From contig JBCDDC010000002.1 of assembly GCA_039180675.1 (NCBI GenBank), forward strand, positions 124,001 to 188,000: a stretch of 64,000 bases of DNA. Direction: 5' to 3'. Positions 1 through 8,048 of the stretch are shown in pieces; position 1 is the first letter of the stretch; each line of letters opens with the position of its first letter. Below the pieces are notes generated by a model. It did not search any database. It saw only the letters and a list, made by a program, of their open reading frames with translations, and had not been told where the DNA came from. This stretch comes from Thermohalobaculum sp039180675 (lineage in GTDB: Bacteria > Pseudomonadota > Alphaproteobacteria > Rhodobacterales > Rhodobacteraceae). The translations under genes and the position numbers were made by a program.

Positions 1-1
1 T

Positions 2-721
2 GGAGAGGTGACGAGTGCGGCCCTCATCGATGCCTATCGTGCGCGACTCTCTGAAGATGGATTCGCCGCCCTTTTTGAATGTGAAACGCGGGAGTGCGGC
101 GGTTTCGACTTCAACTTCGAGGCGGCGTTGCTGCCCGCGCCCGGCATGCTGATCGATGTCGATGACTTTCGCCAGCTCACGATGCGCCGAGAGAGTGATG
201 GGGCGCATGCCTCGATCCTGGTCAGTCGCGTGCTGCAAGCGGCCTATGTCCAGACTGTTCTGGTGGTCGAGGCTGAGCCTGATGTCACGCTTGTGCCCTC
301 AGGCGGCGTCAACACGGCGCCGGAGACGGTGATCCTGCCGCGCGATGAGAAAATGCTCTTCGATCGGCTCATCGCCGCTGGGAGCATCGAGATAGAGGGG
401 CTGGTTTTCGAACCCGGCGGCGCGATCCTGTCAGACGGGTCGGAGGAAGGCCTGGACCTGCTCGCCCGGCTGTTGAATCGCAATCCGATCGATGTCGTGA
501 TTGTGGGCCATTCCGACAATCAGGGTGATCTCGAGACGAATCGCGCCTTATCGCTCGAACGCGCTCAGTCCGTCATCGCCGCGTTGGAGCAGCGGGGTGT
601 GGTCGCCAGCCAGATGTCCGCCGAGGGGCTGGGCTTCCTCGCACCGATTGCAACGAATGCGACCGAAGAGGGCCGTGCGATGAACCGCCGCGTCGATCTG
701 GTGCTGAAGTCGCTGCCATAG
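2..721 (+). CDS. OmpA-family C-terminal domain protein (5' truncated by window edge)
   Basis: The last about 110 residues form an OmpA/MotB-like peptidoglycan-binding domain. Visible are GHSDNQG, LSLERAQSV and the closing GRAMNRRVDL signature. The domain anchors outer-membrane or periplasmic proteins to peptidoglycan. The frame is open to the first base of the window. The first in-frame start (GTG at 8) would give 237 residues without a signal peptide, so the true start probably lies upstream. The roughly 120 residues before the domain have no recognised motif. The domain is secure; the protein's specific role is unknown. Confidence 0.8.
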   Translation, partial: GEVTSAALIDAYRARLSEDGFAALFECETRECGGFDFNFEAALLPAPGMLIDVDDFRQLTMRRESDGAHASILVSRVLQAAYVQTVLVVEAEPDVTLVPSGGVNTAPETVILPRDEKMLFDRLIAAGSIEIEGLVFEPGGAILSDGSEEGLDLLARLLNRNPIDVVIVGHSDNQGDLETNRALSLERAQSVIAALEQRGVVASQMSAEGLGFLAPIATNATEEGRAMNRRVDLVLKSLP

Positions 722-780
722 ATTGGCTCTGGTAGCTGAAGACACTATTTGTAGTCTATAAGACCTGTGTGAGGTGCACT

Positions 781-1230
781 ATGGCGATTGCAGCGCAGAT
801 CACCGGAACCGATTGGAGCGACCAGGGCACCTGGCGGCAGGCGTCAAAGAACACGCTGTGGTGTCTTTTGGGATGCTCGATCGGGGATCTCGGAACGATC
901 CTGTTCTTCCAGCTGAGCGGCATCCCCTGGCCGACCATGGCGATCATGGTGCTTGCGATCGTCAACGGTATCCTGACCTCGATTGCGCTGGAGACCTACA
1001 TCTTATCGCGCCAGATGACACTGAAACTGGCCTTTCACACCGCGATCGGCATGTCGTTGATCTCGATGGTCGCCATGGAGGCGGCGATGAACATTACCGA
1101 TGTTCTTTTGACGGGTGGCGCGAAGCTTACCTGGTGGGTCGTGCCGATCATGCTGTTGGCAGGATTTCTGACACCGTTGCCGTACAATTATTGGCGTCTC
1201 AAGGCGCTCGGGAAAGGCTGTTGCCACTGA
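781..1230 (+). CDS. DUF4396-type small membrane protein
   Basis: This protein of about 149 residues has a polar N-terminus and four predicted membrane segments, starting near TLWCLLGCSIGDLGTILFF and ending near WWVVPIMLLAGFLTPLPYNYW. The pattern matches DUF4396 proteins, whose function is unknown. The ATG at 781 is preferred over an upstream in-frame GTG at 769 because a GAGG element lies about 8 nt before it. It follows the OmpA gene by 59 bp and may be cotranscribed or have its own promoter. No regulatory site was clear. Family assignment is from recall of its hydrophobic pattern. Confidence 0.7.
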   Translation: MAIAAQITGTDWSDQGTWRQASKNTLWCLLGCSIGDLGTILFFQLSGIPWPTMAIMVLAIVNGILTSIALETYILSRQMTLKLAFHTAIGMSLISMVAMEAAMNITDVLLTGGAKLTWWVVPIMLLAGFLTPLPYNYWRLKALGKGCCH

Positions 1231-1327
1231 ACCCGTTCGGCAGAATGGCGGGCCGCTTTCCGATTGCGGCGAGCACCACGGCGCGTTACAGCGCGGTCTG
1301 TTCCTTCCAGATCAATGAGGAGTGCCG

Positions 1328-1735
1328 ATGTCTCCCGAGCTCTACTGGCTGACAGCCACTGCCGTGATGACTGCGCTGATGTGGACCCCTTATGTCGTTA
1401 ACATCCTGGGTCAGATGGGTGTCGTCACCGCGCTGGTGAGCCGTGTCGGCGACGATCCGGGCGAGGCCGCGTGGGCCAAACGGGCCCAGCGAGCCCATTT
1501 GAATGCATTGGAGAATCTCGCGATCTTTGCGCCCCTCGCCCTCGCGGTGCATCTGGCTGGCGTCGGTTCGGAGATGACCGCCTTGGCGGCGATGAGCTAC
1601 TTCTGGCTCAGACTCGCGATGTGGATCGTGCATGTCGCTGGAATTCCGGTGATCCGCACCCTGCTTTTTGCTGCCGGAGTGATCTGCCAGCTTGTGCTCG
1701 GCTACGCACTGCTCTCAGTACCGATGGCCGCTTGA
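1328..1735 (+). CDS. MAPEG-family membrane protein
   Basis: This 135-residue, four-helix integral membrane protein belongs to the MAPEG family (membrane-associated proteins in eicosanoid and glutathione metabolism). The diagnostic part is the central AKRAQRAHLNALENLAIFAP segment, resembling the R-x-x-x-A-x-x-N-x-x-E-N glutathione-binding motif. Bacterial MAPEG proteins are often glutathione-dependent peroxidases or transferases, but the substrate here is unknown. The start is ATG 1328, placed 5 nt after a GAGGAG ribosome-binding site; a GTG at 1322 overlaps that site and is rejected. The 3' end overlaps the convergent P-loop gene by 34 bp. Confidence 0.82.
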   Translation: MSPELYWLTATAVMTALMWTPYVVNILGQMGVVTALVSRVGDDPGEAAWAKRAQRAHLNALENLAIFAPLALAVHLAGVGSEMTALAAMSYFWLRLAMWIVHVAGIPVIRTLLFAAGVICQLVLGYALLSVPMAA

Positions 1736-2238
1736 TCAATACCGTGCAAAAACGCCCGCACCTCGGTTAGACTCCTCAAGATGTGAACATCGAGGTGCGG
1801 ATACGGTTTCTCAATCAGGGCAATAACGCTTCGCCGCGAACTTTGGCGGGTTCGCCAGATAAAGTGCAGGAACTCCCGATCAAAGCGCTCGGGACAGTTT
1901 TCAGGCAGATCCGGCCTCGTCTTTCCCCTCTGTTTCAGGGTTCGCCAGATCACTCGCACATATCGGCGCCAAAGTGGGAAATCGAGCCAAATCAGTGTGT
2001 CGGCCCTCATAGCGCGCTCGGCATATGTGGTTGAGAGGCCACCCTCAAAGATCCAGCGTTCCCTTGCCTCAACCTCACGAGCCAGAACGAGCTTCTCTGC
2101 CTTTCCGCGCTCCACCCAGCCGGGTTTCCAGTGGATCAGGTCCATGTGGTAGACAGGCAGGCTCGTTTTGTCGCCCAATAGCCGTGCAAGCGTGCTCTTG
2201 CCCGAGCCCGGACCGCCGACAATCATCACGCGCTGCAT
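1702..2238 (-). CDS. P-loop NTPase, adenylate-kinase-like (topology modulation family)
   Basis: This protein of about 178 residues has a Walker A motif (GGPGSGKST) close to the N-terminus, followed by an HMD-x-IHW region and a WIFEGG segment. These are typical of the small adenylate-kinase-like proteins often annotated as topology modulation protein or AAA family ATPase. It probably binds ATP or phosphorylates a small substrate; no substrate can be inferred. ATG 2238 is chosen because a GAGGGG element lies 8 nt upstream; a TTG at 2253 would overlap that element. Its 3' end overlaps the MAPEG gene tail by 34 bp in convergent orientation. Confidence 0.75.
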   Translation of the reverse strand: MQRVMIVGGPGSGKSTLARLLGDKTSLPVYHMDLIHWKPGWVERGKAEKLVLAREVEARERWIFEGGLSTTYAERAMRADTLIWLDFPLWRRYVRVIWRTLKQRGKTRPDLPENCPERFDREFLHFIWRTRQSSRRSVIALIEKPYPHLDVHILRSLTEVRAFLHGIDQAAIGTESSA

Positions 2239-2288
2239 GAGTGGACCCCTCAAAAGCGCGATCTCTTAGCCCAGATGCGAAAAAAATG

Positions 2289-2320
2289 AAAACCCGGCCA
2301 CCTTCTGGTGGCCGGGTTTT
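2289..2320 (-). terminator. Bidirectional rho-independent terminator after the F0 operon
   Basis: A perfect 14-bp stem (AAAACCCGGCCACC and its complement) encloses a 4-nt loop. On the minus strand it is followed by TTTTCATTTTTT, an ideal U-tract, 22 bp downstream of the atpF stop. On the plus strand only a short U-run follows. It separates the F0 operon from the divergent P-loop gene. Confidence 0.9.
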
Positions 2321-2341
2321 CGTCCCTCGGTCCCGTCATTT

Positions 2342-2833
2342 TTAGTTCAGACGTTTTCCGACCTCTGCAATTGAAGAATCAATCAGGCCCGCGGCTTTTT
2401 CGGCGGAGAGGTTTTCCTTCAGCACCTCGGCAGCCGCGGTGACGGCGACCTGCACCGCACGGTCTTTGACCTCTTTCACTGCAGAGGCTTCGGCGCTTTC
2501 GATCTGATCCTGCGCGCGCTTGACCCGCAGTTCGACGGAGGCTGCGATCTCAGCCTCTGCCCGCGCGGCGGCCTCTTTGGCCTCACGCTCAGCATTGGCG
2601 ACAATCTCGCCTGCCTGTTCCTCGACTTCCTTCTGCTTGCGCTCGAAGGAGGCGAAGATCTCCTGTGCCTCTTCGCGGAGTCGGCGGGCCTCATCCAGTT
2701 CACCGCGAATACCTTCGGCACGCTCGTCGAGCTTCTTGCCCAAAAACTTATGCACGCCGAGATAGGCGAGCAGAGCGAAGAATGCGGTGAAGCTGATTCC
2801 AACGACGAAATCGGAGTTCTGGAAGATTTCCAT
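2342..2833 (-). CDS. atpF: F0F1 ATP synthase subunit b
   Basis: This is a peripheral stalk subunit of the F-type ATP synthase. The 163-residue protein has a single N-terminal membrane segment (about residues 8-27, VVGISFTAFFALLAYLGV). It is followed by a long Ala/Glu/Arg-rich coiled coil that forms the stator rod linking F0 to F1. It is the last gene of the F0 operon and lies 10 bp after the b' gene. The b and b' pair forms a heterodimeric stator, as in phototrophic and other alphaproteobacteria. The terminator lies just downstream. Confidence 0.95.
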   Translation of the reverse strand: MEIFQNSDFVVGISFTAFFALLAYLGVHKFLGKKLDERAEGIRGELDEARRLREEAQEIFASFERKQKEVEEQAGEIVANAEREAKEAAARAEAEIAASVELRVKRAQDQIESAEASAVKEVKDRAVQVAVTAAAEVLKENLSAEKAAGLIDSSIAEVGKRLN

Positions 2834-2843
2834 CCCGCCCTCC

Positions 2844-3365
2844 TCAGTTCAGGCGTGTTGAGACGGCTGCTTTCACGGCGTCAGCGCCCGCAGCCCCCGG
2901 CATAAGTGCCTCGACGATGGCGATGGCCGTCTCGTTGGCGACCTGATCGACCGCCTCCTTGGCGCTGTCGCGGATCTCGGCGATGCGGTCTTCACCCTCG
3001 GCAGTGCGCGCGGCGATCTCGGCATCGGCCTTGGCCATGGCGGCATCCAAGTCTTTCTGGATGCTGGCGCGGGTCTCTGCAGCGATGTCCTGCGCCCGGG
3101 CGCGGGCATCCGCCAGCGCCTGCTCATAGGCCGCCTCAGCCTCTTGCGCTTTCTTGCGAAAGTCTTCCGCCGCGTCGAGGTCGTCGGCGATGGCGTCGGC
3201 ACGTTCTTCGAGGACCGAAGCGATACGCGGAAGCGCGATCTTGGTCATCAGGAAGTAAAGCACCACAAGGCAGACCACCAGCCAGAAGATCTGGCTCGGA
3301 AAAGTATCGAAATCGAGTTGCGGCAGGCCGCTAGAGCCTTTCTCCGCATCGCTGGGCGAGGCCAT
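2844..3365 (-). CDS. F0F1 ATP synthase subunit b' (second stator subunit)
   Basis: This b-type stator subunit of about 173 residues has a polar N-terminal tail of about 20 residues, then LPQLDFDTFPSQIFWL leading into one membrane helix (about residues 25-42), then a coiled coil. The LDFxTFPxQIFWL pattern is characteristic of the b' form (atpF2, atpG or atpX in different nomenclatures). ATG 3365 is chosen because GGAG lies 6 nt upstream; a TTG 12 bp earlier is the alternative. It sits between atpE and atpF and pairs with subunit b. Confidence 0.93.
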   Translation of the reverse strand: MASPSDAEKGSSGLPQLDFDTFPSQIFWLVVCLVVLYFLMTKIALPRIASVLEERADAIADDLDAAEDFRKKAQEAEAAYEQALADARARAQDIAAETRASIQKDLDAAMAKADAEIAARTAEGEDRIAEIRDSAKEAVDQVANETAIAIVEALMPGAAGADAVKAAVSTRLN

Positions 3366-3436
3366 GGCCGACTCCAATTCGCAAAAGCTGGCGCGGCCGC
3401 CGGCGCGGCGGCCACACGGGGCTCGGTACCGTCAGC

Positions 3437-3685
3437 TCAGACGGCAAACATCAGGAGCAGGGCGACCAGGAAGCCGAAGATCCCGAGCGCTTCGGCGAAA
3501 GCGATGCCCAGGAACATGGTGGCTGTCTGACCGGCCGCGGCAGCAGGGTTGCGCAGGGCACCGGCGAGGTAGTTGCCGACCACGTTCCCCACACCGATGC
3601 CTGCACCCGCCATCGCGGTACAAGCCAGACCGGCGCCGATAAACTTGAAGCCGTCGGAGAAGGCTTGAGCTGCTTCGAGTTCCAT
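3437..3685 (-). CDS. atpE: F0F1 ATP synthase subunit c
   Basis: This is the proton-translocating ring subunit. The 82-residue hairpin has two membrane helices. The first carries a glycine-rich GAGIGVGN stretch. The cytoplasmic loop is RNP (residues 45-47), and the second helix carries the proton-binding carboxylate Glu65 in GIAFAEALGIFGF. The start has a strong AAAGGAG ribosome-binding site about 7 nt upstream, as expected for a subunit made in excess. The gene lies between atpB and the b' gene. Confidence 0.97.
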   Translation of the reverse strand: MELEAAQAFSDGFKFIGAGLACTAMAGAGIGVGNVVGNYLAGALRNPAAAAGQTATMFLGIAFAEALGIFGFLVALLLMFAV

Positions 3686-3729
3686 AGTGTGTCTCCTTTA
3701 AATGGAATTCGTTGGTGTCTTGCGCCGGA

Positions 3730-4476
3730 TCAGTGTCCTGGATGCAGCGCGTCGTTCAGGTAGATGCAGGTGAGGATCGCGAAGATGTAAGCCTGCACAC
3801 AGGCGACCAGGAGTTCGAGCCCCGTGATGGCCACCATCATGCCGAGCGGCAGAATGCCAGCAATTCCAAGTGCCGGAACGAAACCTGCGAAGACCTTCAT
3901 AACCGCATGGCCAGCCATCATATTGCCCGCAAGCCGGATCGAATGGCTCAGCGGACGCACGAAGAACGAGATCAGTTCGATCACGGCGAGGATCGGGCGC
4001 AGCGCAAGCGGCGCCGAGTCGACCCAGAAGAGCTTCAGGAAGCCCGCACCATTCTTGTAGAAACCGATGCAGATCACGGTCAGGAACACCGCCATCGCCA
4101 AAGTCGCCGTCACCGCGATGTGCGATGTAGTGGTGAAGGACGCCGGGATGATGCCCAGAAGGTTCGAGAACAGGATGAAGATGAACAGCACGAAGATGTA
4201 CGGGAAGAACTTCGGACCGTCCTCTCCCAACACGTCGTTCACCATGTCCCGGATGAAGCTGTAAAAGATCTCCGCAACTGACTGTACCCGGCTCGGCACC
4301 ACTGCGCGGCCTGCCGTGCCAAAGATCGTCAGGCCCGAGATCGCGACCACTGCGACAACCATCCATAGCGTTGAATTGGTGATCGCCAACATGCTCATCT
4401 CACCGCCGCCGAGCGGTTTGATGATGAACTGTTTCATGGGGTCGATGCTGAGGCCGCCGTCGGGGGATCCTGCCAA
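3730..4476 (-). CDS. atpB: F0F1 ATP synthase subunit a
   Basis: This 248-residue integral membrane subunit forms the proton half-channels against the c-ring. The essential arginine is Arg181 in PLSHSIRLAGNMMAGH, and Gln228 in the last helix lies in the conserved LLVACVQAYIFAIL segment. The sequence is full length with several membrane helices. It is preceded by atpI (28 bp gap) and followed by atpE, matching the standard alphaproteobacterial F0 order. Confidence 0.97.
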   Translation of the reverse strand: MAGSPDGGLSIDPMKQFIIKPLGGGEMSMLAITNSTLWMVVAVVAISGLTIFGTAGRAVVPSRVQSVAEIFYSFIRDMVNDVLGEDGPKFFPYIFVLFIFILFSNLLGIIPASFTTTSHIAVTATLAMAVFLTVICIGFYKNGAGFLKLFWVDSAPLALRPILAVIELISFFVRPLSHSIRLAGNMMAGHAVMKVFAGFVPALGIAGILPLGMMVAITGLELLVACVQAYIFAILTCIYLNDALHPGH

Positions 4477-4504
4477 AGCTTATGTCCTCTCGGTCGTGCC
4501 CTGG

Positions 4505-4858
4505 TCAGGGCTTGTGGTCAGTCGCAGCCGCAGCTGCGGCCTGTATCTTCTCCAGCTCTTTGGCCGATTGGACCACCAGGCGGATGCCGGCGGCAAAGCC
4601 GAGGAGCCAAAATATCACCAGGAATACGGGAAGCGTCCCAAATAGGCTGTCGAGCCCGTATCCCATAGCCAAGCCGATCACCATGGCGATGATCAACTCG
4701 AAGACCATGCGCCAAGCCATGCTGACGGTAGTCCACTTCTCCTCGCGCTTGCGTGGTTTTGGCTCCCGGGCGGCGCGCGCGTCCTTGATCCGCGCATCGA
4801 GCTCGCTCAGTTTGGCGGACCTATCCTGACCTTCCCGGTCCGGCGGTGTGTCCCCCAT
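4505..4858 (-). CDS. atpI: ATP synthase assembly protein I (AtpI/AtpZ-type)
   Basis: This protein of about 117 residues has a charged N-terminal half (SAKLSELDARIKDARAAREP) and two membrane segments (VFELIIAMVIGLAMGYGLDSLF and LPVFLVIFWLLGFAAGI). The GYGLDSLFGT motif is typical of AtpI-family proteins that assist c-ring assembly or ion transport beside F0. ATG 4858 is chosen because GAAAGG lies 7 nt upstream; an ATG at 4876 has no comparable site. It is first in the F0 operon, about 52 bp after the predicted -10 element. Confidence 0.88.
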   Translation of the reverse strand: MGDTPPDREGQDRSAKLSELDARIKDARAAREPKPRKREEKWTTVSMAWRMVFELIIAMVIGLAMGYGLDSLFGTLPVFLVIFWLLGFAAGIRLVVQSAKELEKIQAAAAAATDHKP

Positions 4859-4909
4859 TTTTGGGCCTTTCACCATGCATGGACAGACTGCCCCTGCGAA
4901 GACGCGCGG

Positions 4910-4938
4910 ACCATAGTTATGGGGGTATGGGGTGTCAA
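4910..4938 (-). promoter_or_regulatory. Sigma70-type promoter of the F0 ATP synthase operon
   Basis: Reading the minus strand, a perfect -35 box TTGACA (4938-4933) is separated by exactly 17 bp from TATGGT (4915-4910). Transcription would begin near 4903, giving an atpI leader of about 45 nt. The match to the consensus and the position make this the strongest promoter call in the window. Confidence 0.75.
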
Positions 4939-5408
4939 TACGGCTGGAGGCGCGCAGAAAAGGTCCGGAATGTCGAAGATCCCTTTAATTTCAATGATGC
5001 GACCGGAGGGCGCACCCTTCGAGCTCGATCAGGATAGCCGAGTTTGTCTTATGGGCGATAAGAGGCGGGATGAAGGCCTGCTGAAAGAGGCGAGATTCAT
5101 CAGAAGGATGGCCCCGAACCCAGATCTGCTGACGTGCTGAGGCTATCGGTTTCTCCTAGCTTGGTCACTCCCTCCCTCCCGTCTATCAACGCGATAAGTT
5201 CCGGTGAATTATGTTGAGTAGCTGTCAGACAATCGCTTTTCCTTAGGGTTGGTTCAGAGGAAAGCTCTTGAAGATATCGGGGCATGCACCTGTTTGAAGC
5301 GATCCGCAGAACATAAGAGCGGATCTGCCCGCATCTCAACGACTGCTTCGCCATTGACGCCCGCACCCCTCTGCCGTTGAACTCTGTGAAGCAATGAGGA
5401 GTTTTCCG
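4939..5408. other. Long divergent intergenic region (F0 operon / uxaA-type gene)
   Basis: About 470 bp separate the F0 promoter from the UxaA-type gene. No convincing gene, tRNA or small RNA was recognised. The only clear structure is the inverted repeat at 5301-5325. The region is less GC-biased near 4975-5000 and 5200-5300 than the surrounding coding DNA, as expected for regulatory sequence. Confidence 0.5.
5301..5325. promoter_or_regulatory. Inverted repeat, candidate operator upstream of the UxaA gene
   Basis: Perfect 7-bp arms GATCCGC and GCGGATC are separated by 11 bp. The element lies about 85-108 bp before the UxaA-type start codon. The geometry suits a dimeric repressor site, for example of a GntR or LacI-type regulator, but no regulator is encoded nearby. 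It could also fold as an RNA hairpin. Confidence 0.35.
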
Positions 5409-6911
5409 ATGGCCGATTTCATCCGCTTGTCGCCGGATGACAACGTGGTGACCGCAACCCGCCCGCTCGAAGTCGGAGCTATGATCGACGGTGTTGCGGC
5501 GCAGACCATCATCCCGCGGGGGCATAAGGTCGCCACGCAATCCATCGCAGCGGGTGAGATCGTCCGCAAATACGGCCAGATCATCGGATATGCGGCGCAA
5601 GCGATCGAGCCGGGCGCGCATGTGCACACCCATAACGTCGCGTTCAAGGGAACCGATCAGGCCTATGAGTTCGGAACCGATCTGCGGCCAGTGACGCCTG
5701 CAGCCGGGGATACCTTCATGGGCTTTCGCCGAAAGTCCGGACGCGCAGGCACCCGCAACCACATTGCCGTCCTCACATCGGTCAACTGCTCGGCGACGGC
5801 CGCGCGCATGATCGCCTCGGCCTTCGGGCCGGAGGAGATGGCGAAGTATCCGAATGTCGATGGCGTCACGGCCTTCGTCCACGGCACGGGCTGCGGCATG
5901 GCGGGTGATGGTGAGGGGTTCGAGGCGCTCCAGCGGGTCATGTGGGGCTACGCACGCCATCCAAACGTCGCGGGCGTTCTGATGGTCGGCCTCGGATGCG
6001 AGATGAACCAGATCGACTGGTTGCTGGAGGCGCATGGGATCGAGAGAGGCCCGTTCTTTCACGCGATGAACATTCAGGATGTCGCTGGTCTCGCGAAGAC
6101 TGTGGAGATCGGCATCGGGAAGGTGCGCGCGATGCTGCCGCTCGCGAACGAGTTCGTGCGCCAGGAATGCCCCGCCTCCGACCTGATCGTCGCGCTGCAA
6201 TGCGGAGGCTCGGATGCCTGGTCGGGGATGACCGCGAACCCGGCGCTTGGCTATGCCTGCGACCTGCTTGCGGCGCAGGGTGGCACCGGCGTTCTCGGTG
6301 AAACGCCTGAGATCTATGGCGCCGAGCACCTGCTGACCCGCCGGGCAGCGAGCCCCGAGATCGGAGAGAAGCTGATCGGCATGATCCAGTGGTGGGAGGA
6401 CTACACAGCCCGCAACAAAGGGTCGATGGATAACAATCCGAGCCCGGGCAACAAGAAGGGCGGGCTGACGACGATCCTTGAAAAGTCGCTCGGCGCGGCG
6501 GCCAAGGGTGGCACAACCCCGCTGAACGGGGTCTACAAGTATGCGGAACAGGTGACGGCGCCGGGTTTCACCTTCATGGACACGCCCGGCTATGATCCGG
6601 CGAGCGTCACGGGCCAGATCGCCGGCGGCTGCAATCTTGTGACCTTCACGACCGGGCGCGGCTCTGCCTTCGGGTCGAAGCCTGCGCCGACCATCAAGCT
6701 CGCGACCAACTCGGATCTCGCGCGCCGGATGCCCGACGATATGGATATCGACGGCGGGCGTGTGCTGAGCGAGGGGGCCAGCATCGAGGAAGTCGGCCGT
6801 GAGATCTACGGCATGCTTTTGCGTGTTGCTTCGGGCGAAAGGACGAAATCCGAGCGGCAGGGTCTCGGCGATTTCGAGTTCGTCCCCTGGCAGATCGGGG
6901 CCGTGATGTAG
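5409..6911 (+). CDS. UxaA-family altronate/galactarate-type dehydratase
   Basis: This 500-residue protein has both parts of the family. An N-terminal SAF domain covers about residues 5-80 (PLEVGAMIDGVAAQTIIPRGHKV). A UxaA catalytic region follows, with conserved cysteine motifs SVNCSATA, HGTGCGM, LGCEMNQ, LQCGGSDAWSGMTANPALG and IAGGCNLVTFTTGRG. Family members dehydrate sugar acids (altronate, galactarate) to 2-keto-3-deoxy acids using iron. The exact substrate is not decided by sequence. ATG 5409 is chosen for the GAGGAG site 7 nt upstream. The gene stands alone with a long upstream region, so it is probably controlled individually. Confidence 0.88.
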   Translation: MADFIRLSPDDNVVTATRPLEVGAMIDGVAAQTIIPRGHKVATQSIAAGEIVRKYGQIIGYAAQAIEPGAHVHTHNVAFKGTDQAYEFGTDLRPVTPAAGDTFMGFRRKSGRAGTRNHIAVLTSVNCSATAARMIASAFGPEEMAKYPNVDGVTAFVHGTGCGMAGDGEGFEALQRVMWGYARHPNVAGVLMVGLGCEMNQIDWLLEAHGIERGPFFHAMNIQDVAGLAKTVEIGIGKVRAMLPLANEFVRQECPASDLIVALQCGGSDAWSGMTANPALGYACDLLAAQGGTGVLGETPEIYGAEHLLTRRAASPEIGEKLIGMIQWWEDYTARNKGSMDNNPSPGNKKGGLTTILEKSLGAAAKGGTTPLNGVYKYAEQVTAPGFTFMDTPGYDPASVTGQIAGGCNLVTFTTGRGSAFGSKPAPTIKLATNSDLARRMPDDMDIDGGRVLSEGASIEEVGREIYGMLLRVASGERTKSERQGLGDFEFVPWQIGAVM

Positions 6912-6995
6912 CGGCTTCTTCTCGAAAGCGGCCCGAGCTGCTCACGCGGCATTGCAGGCGGCCGCCCGGCGCAAAGCCCTACCACCAGCGCACGT

Positions 6996-7015
6996 CGCGC
7001 GCTGTAAGGCGCGCG
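6996..7015 (+). terminator. GC hairpin after the UxaA gene, terminator-like without U-tract
   Basis: A perfect 7-bp stem (CGCGCGC/GCGCGCG) encloses a 6-nt loop, 85 bp after the UxaA stop and before the convergent aldo/keto reductase stop. It lacks a T-run on either strand, so termination would be weak or Rho-assisted. Confidence 0.35.
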
Positions 7016-7076
7016 TCAGTGGCCGCCTGGGTCCGGCTTGCTGGGCCAGGGGGGCGCATCTTTGAAGAGCGGTCCC

Positions 7077-8048
7077 TCAAGTCTGCTCTTCCAGCCTGTC
7101 GGTTGGCGGTGGTGGTTTGGGGGATAACGCCGCGATCCTGTCGTAGAGCGCCGCATCCATGTCGACCGCCGCGGCGGCGAGAGCAGGCTGAAGCTGCTCG
7201 ACATTGCGCGCGCCTATGATTGGGGTCGTGATAGCGGGATGCGCTGCCGTCCAGGCAACCGCCAGGCTCACCGGGTGGACGCCCATCTCTTGGGCCAAAG
7301 TCGTGAACTGCTCCGCCGTCTCGTACATCCAGTCTTGCCCATAGCGAATGCCATAGTAGTTGCCACTGACCAGCCGTCCCTCTTCCGGGCGTTTGCCTTG
7401 TGCGTACTTCCCGCTCAGAAGACCGGCCCCGATCGGGGAATAGTTGGTGACGGCCAAACCCTCGGTCTCCGCCAAGGGCAGGATTTCAACCTCCGCCTGT
7501 CGTTTGACAAGCGAATACATGGGCTGGATCACATCGATCTGCTGCCAGCCCTGCCGCTCCGCGATCCCCAGGGCCTTGGCGTATTGCCAGGCGGCGAAGT
7601 TCGATGCGCCGAGATAGAGCGCCTTCCCGCTGCGCAGGATATCCTCCATCGTGCGAAGCTGCTCTTCCAGCGGTGTCATCGGGTCGAACTTGTGGATAAA
7701 GAGCACATCCACATGATCGGTGCCGAGCCGCCGCAGCGATGCCTCGATCTCGCCCATCGCGTGTCTGCGGCTCGCACCTCTTCCATTCGGTCCCGGCCGG
7801 GCGTCGTGGCCGAGTTTCGTGGTGATGATCAGCTCCTTGCGATGGCCCGCCATCAGCCGTCCAAGGATCTCTTCTGAGCGGCCGCCGGCATAGATGTTTG
7901 CACAATCGAAAAACGTGATCCCGGCATCCCGGCAGGCTGCGTAGAGCCGCCCGCTCTCCGCCTCATCCGCGTCGCCGCCGAAAGACATGGTCCCGAAACA
8001 GAGCGCCGAGACCTCGACGCCGGTACGCCCCAGCCAGACGCTCTTCAT
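7077..8048 (-). CDS. Aldo/keto reductase
   Basis: This NADPH-dependent oxidoreductase has a TIM barrel of about 323 residues. It opens with MKSVWLGRTGVEVSALCFGT. The catalytic tetrad is visible as Asp/Tyr in FFDCANIYAGGRSE, Lys in ITTKLGHD and His in LFIHKFDP. SNFAAWQ and IIGARN lie in the cofactor-binding region. The ATG at 8048 overlaps the Rieske gene's stop codon (ATGA), so an upstream in-frame extension within the Rieske gene is rejected. The tight coupling implies that it reduces or processes the Rieske product. The substrate is unknown. Confidence 0.88.
   Translation of the reverse strand: MKSVWLGRTGVEVSALCFGTMSFGGDADEAESGRLYAACRDAGITFFDCANIYAGGRSEEILGRLMAGHRKELIITTKLGHDARPGPNGRGASRRHAMGEIEASLRRLGTDHVDVLFIHKFDPMTPLEEQLRTMEDILRSGKALYLGASNFAAWQYAKALGIAERQGWQQIDVIQPMYSLVKRQAEVEILPLAETEGLAVTNYSPIGAGLLSGKYAQGKRPEEGRLVSGNYYGIRYGQDWMYETAEQFTTLAQEMGVHPVSLAVAWTAAHPAITTPIIGARNVEQLQPALAAAAVDMDAALYDRIAALSPKPPPPTDRLEEQT

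Noticed and set aside
5100..6329. 409-residue minus-strand open frame
   Set aside because: It is antisense to the UxaA gene, has no family motif and results from GC-rich codon bias.
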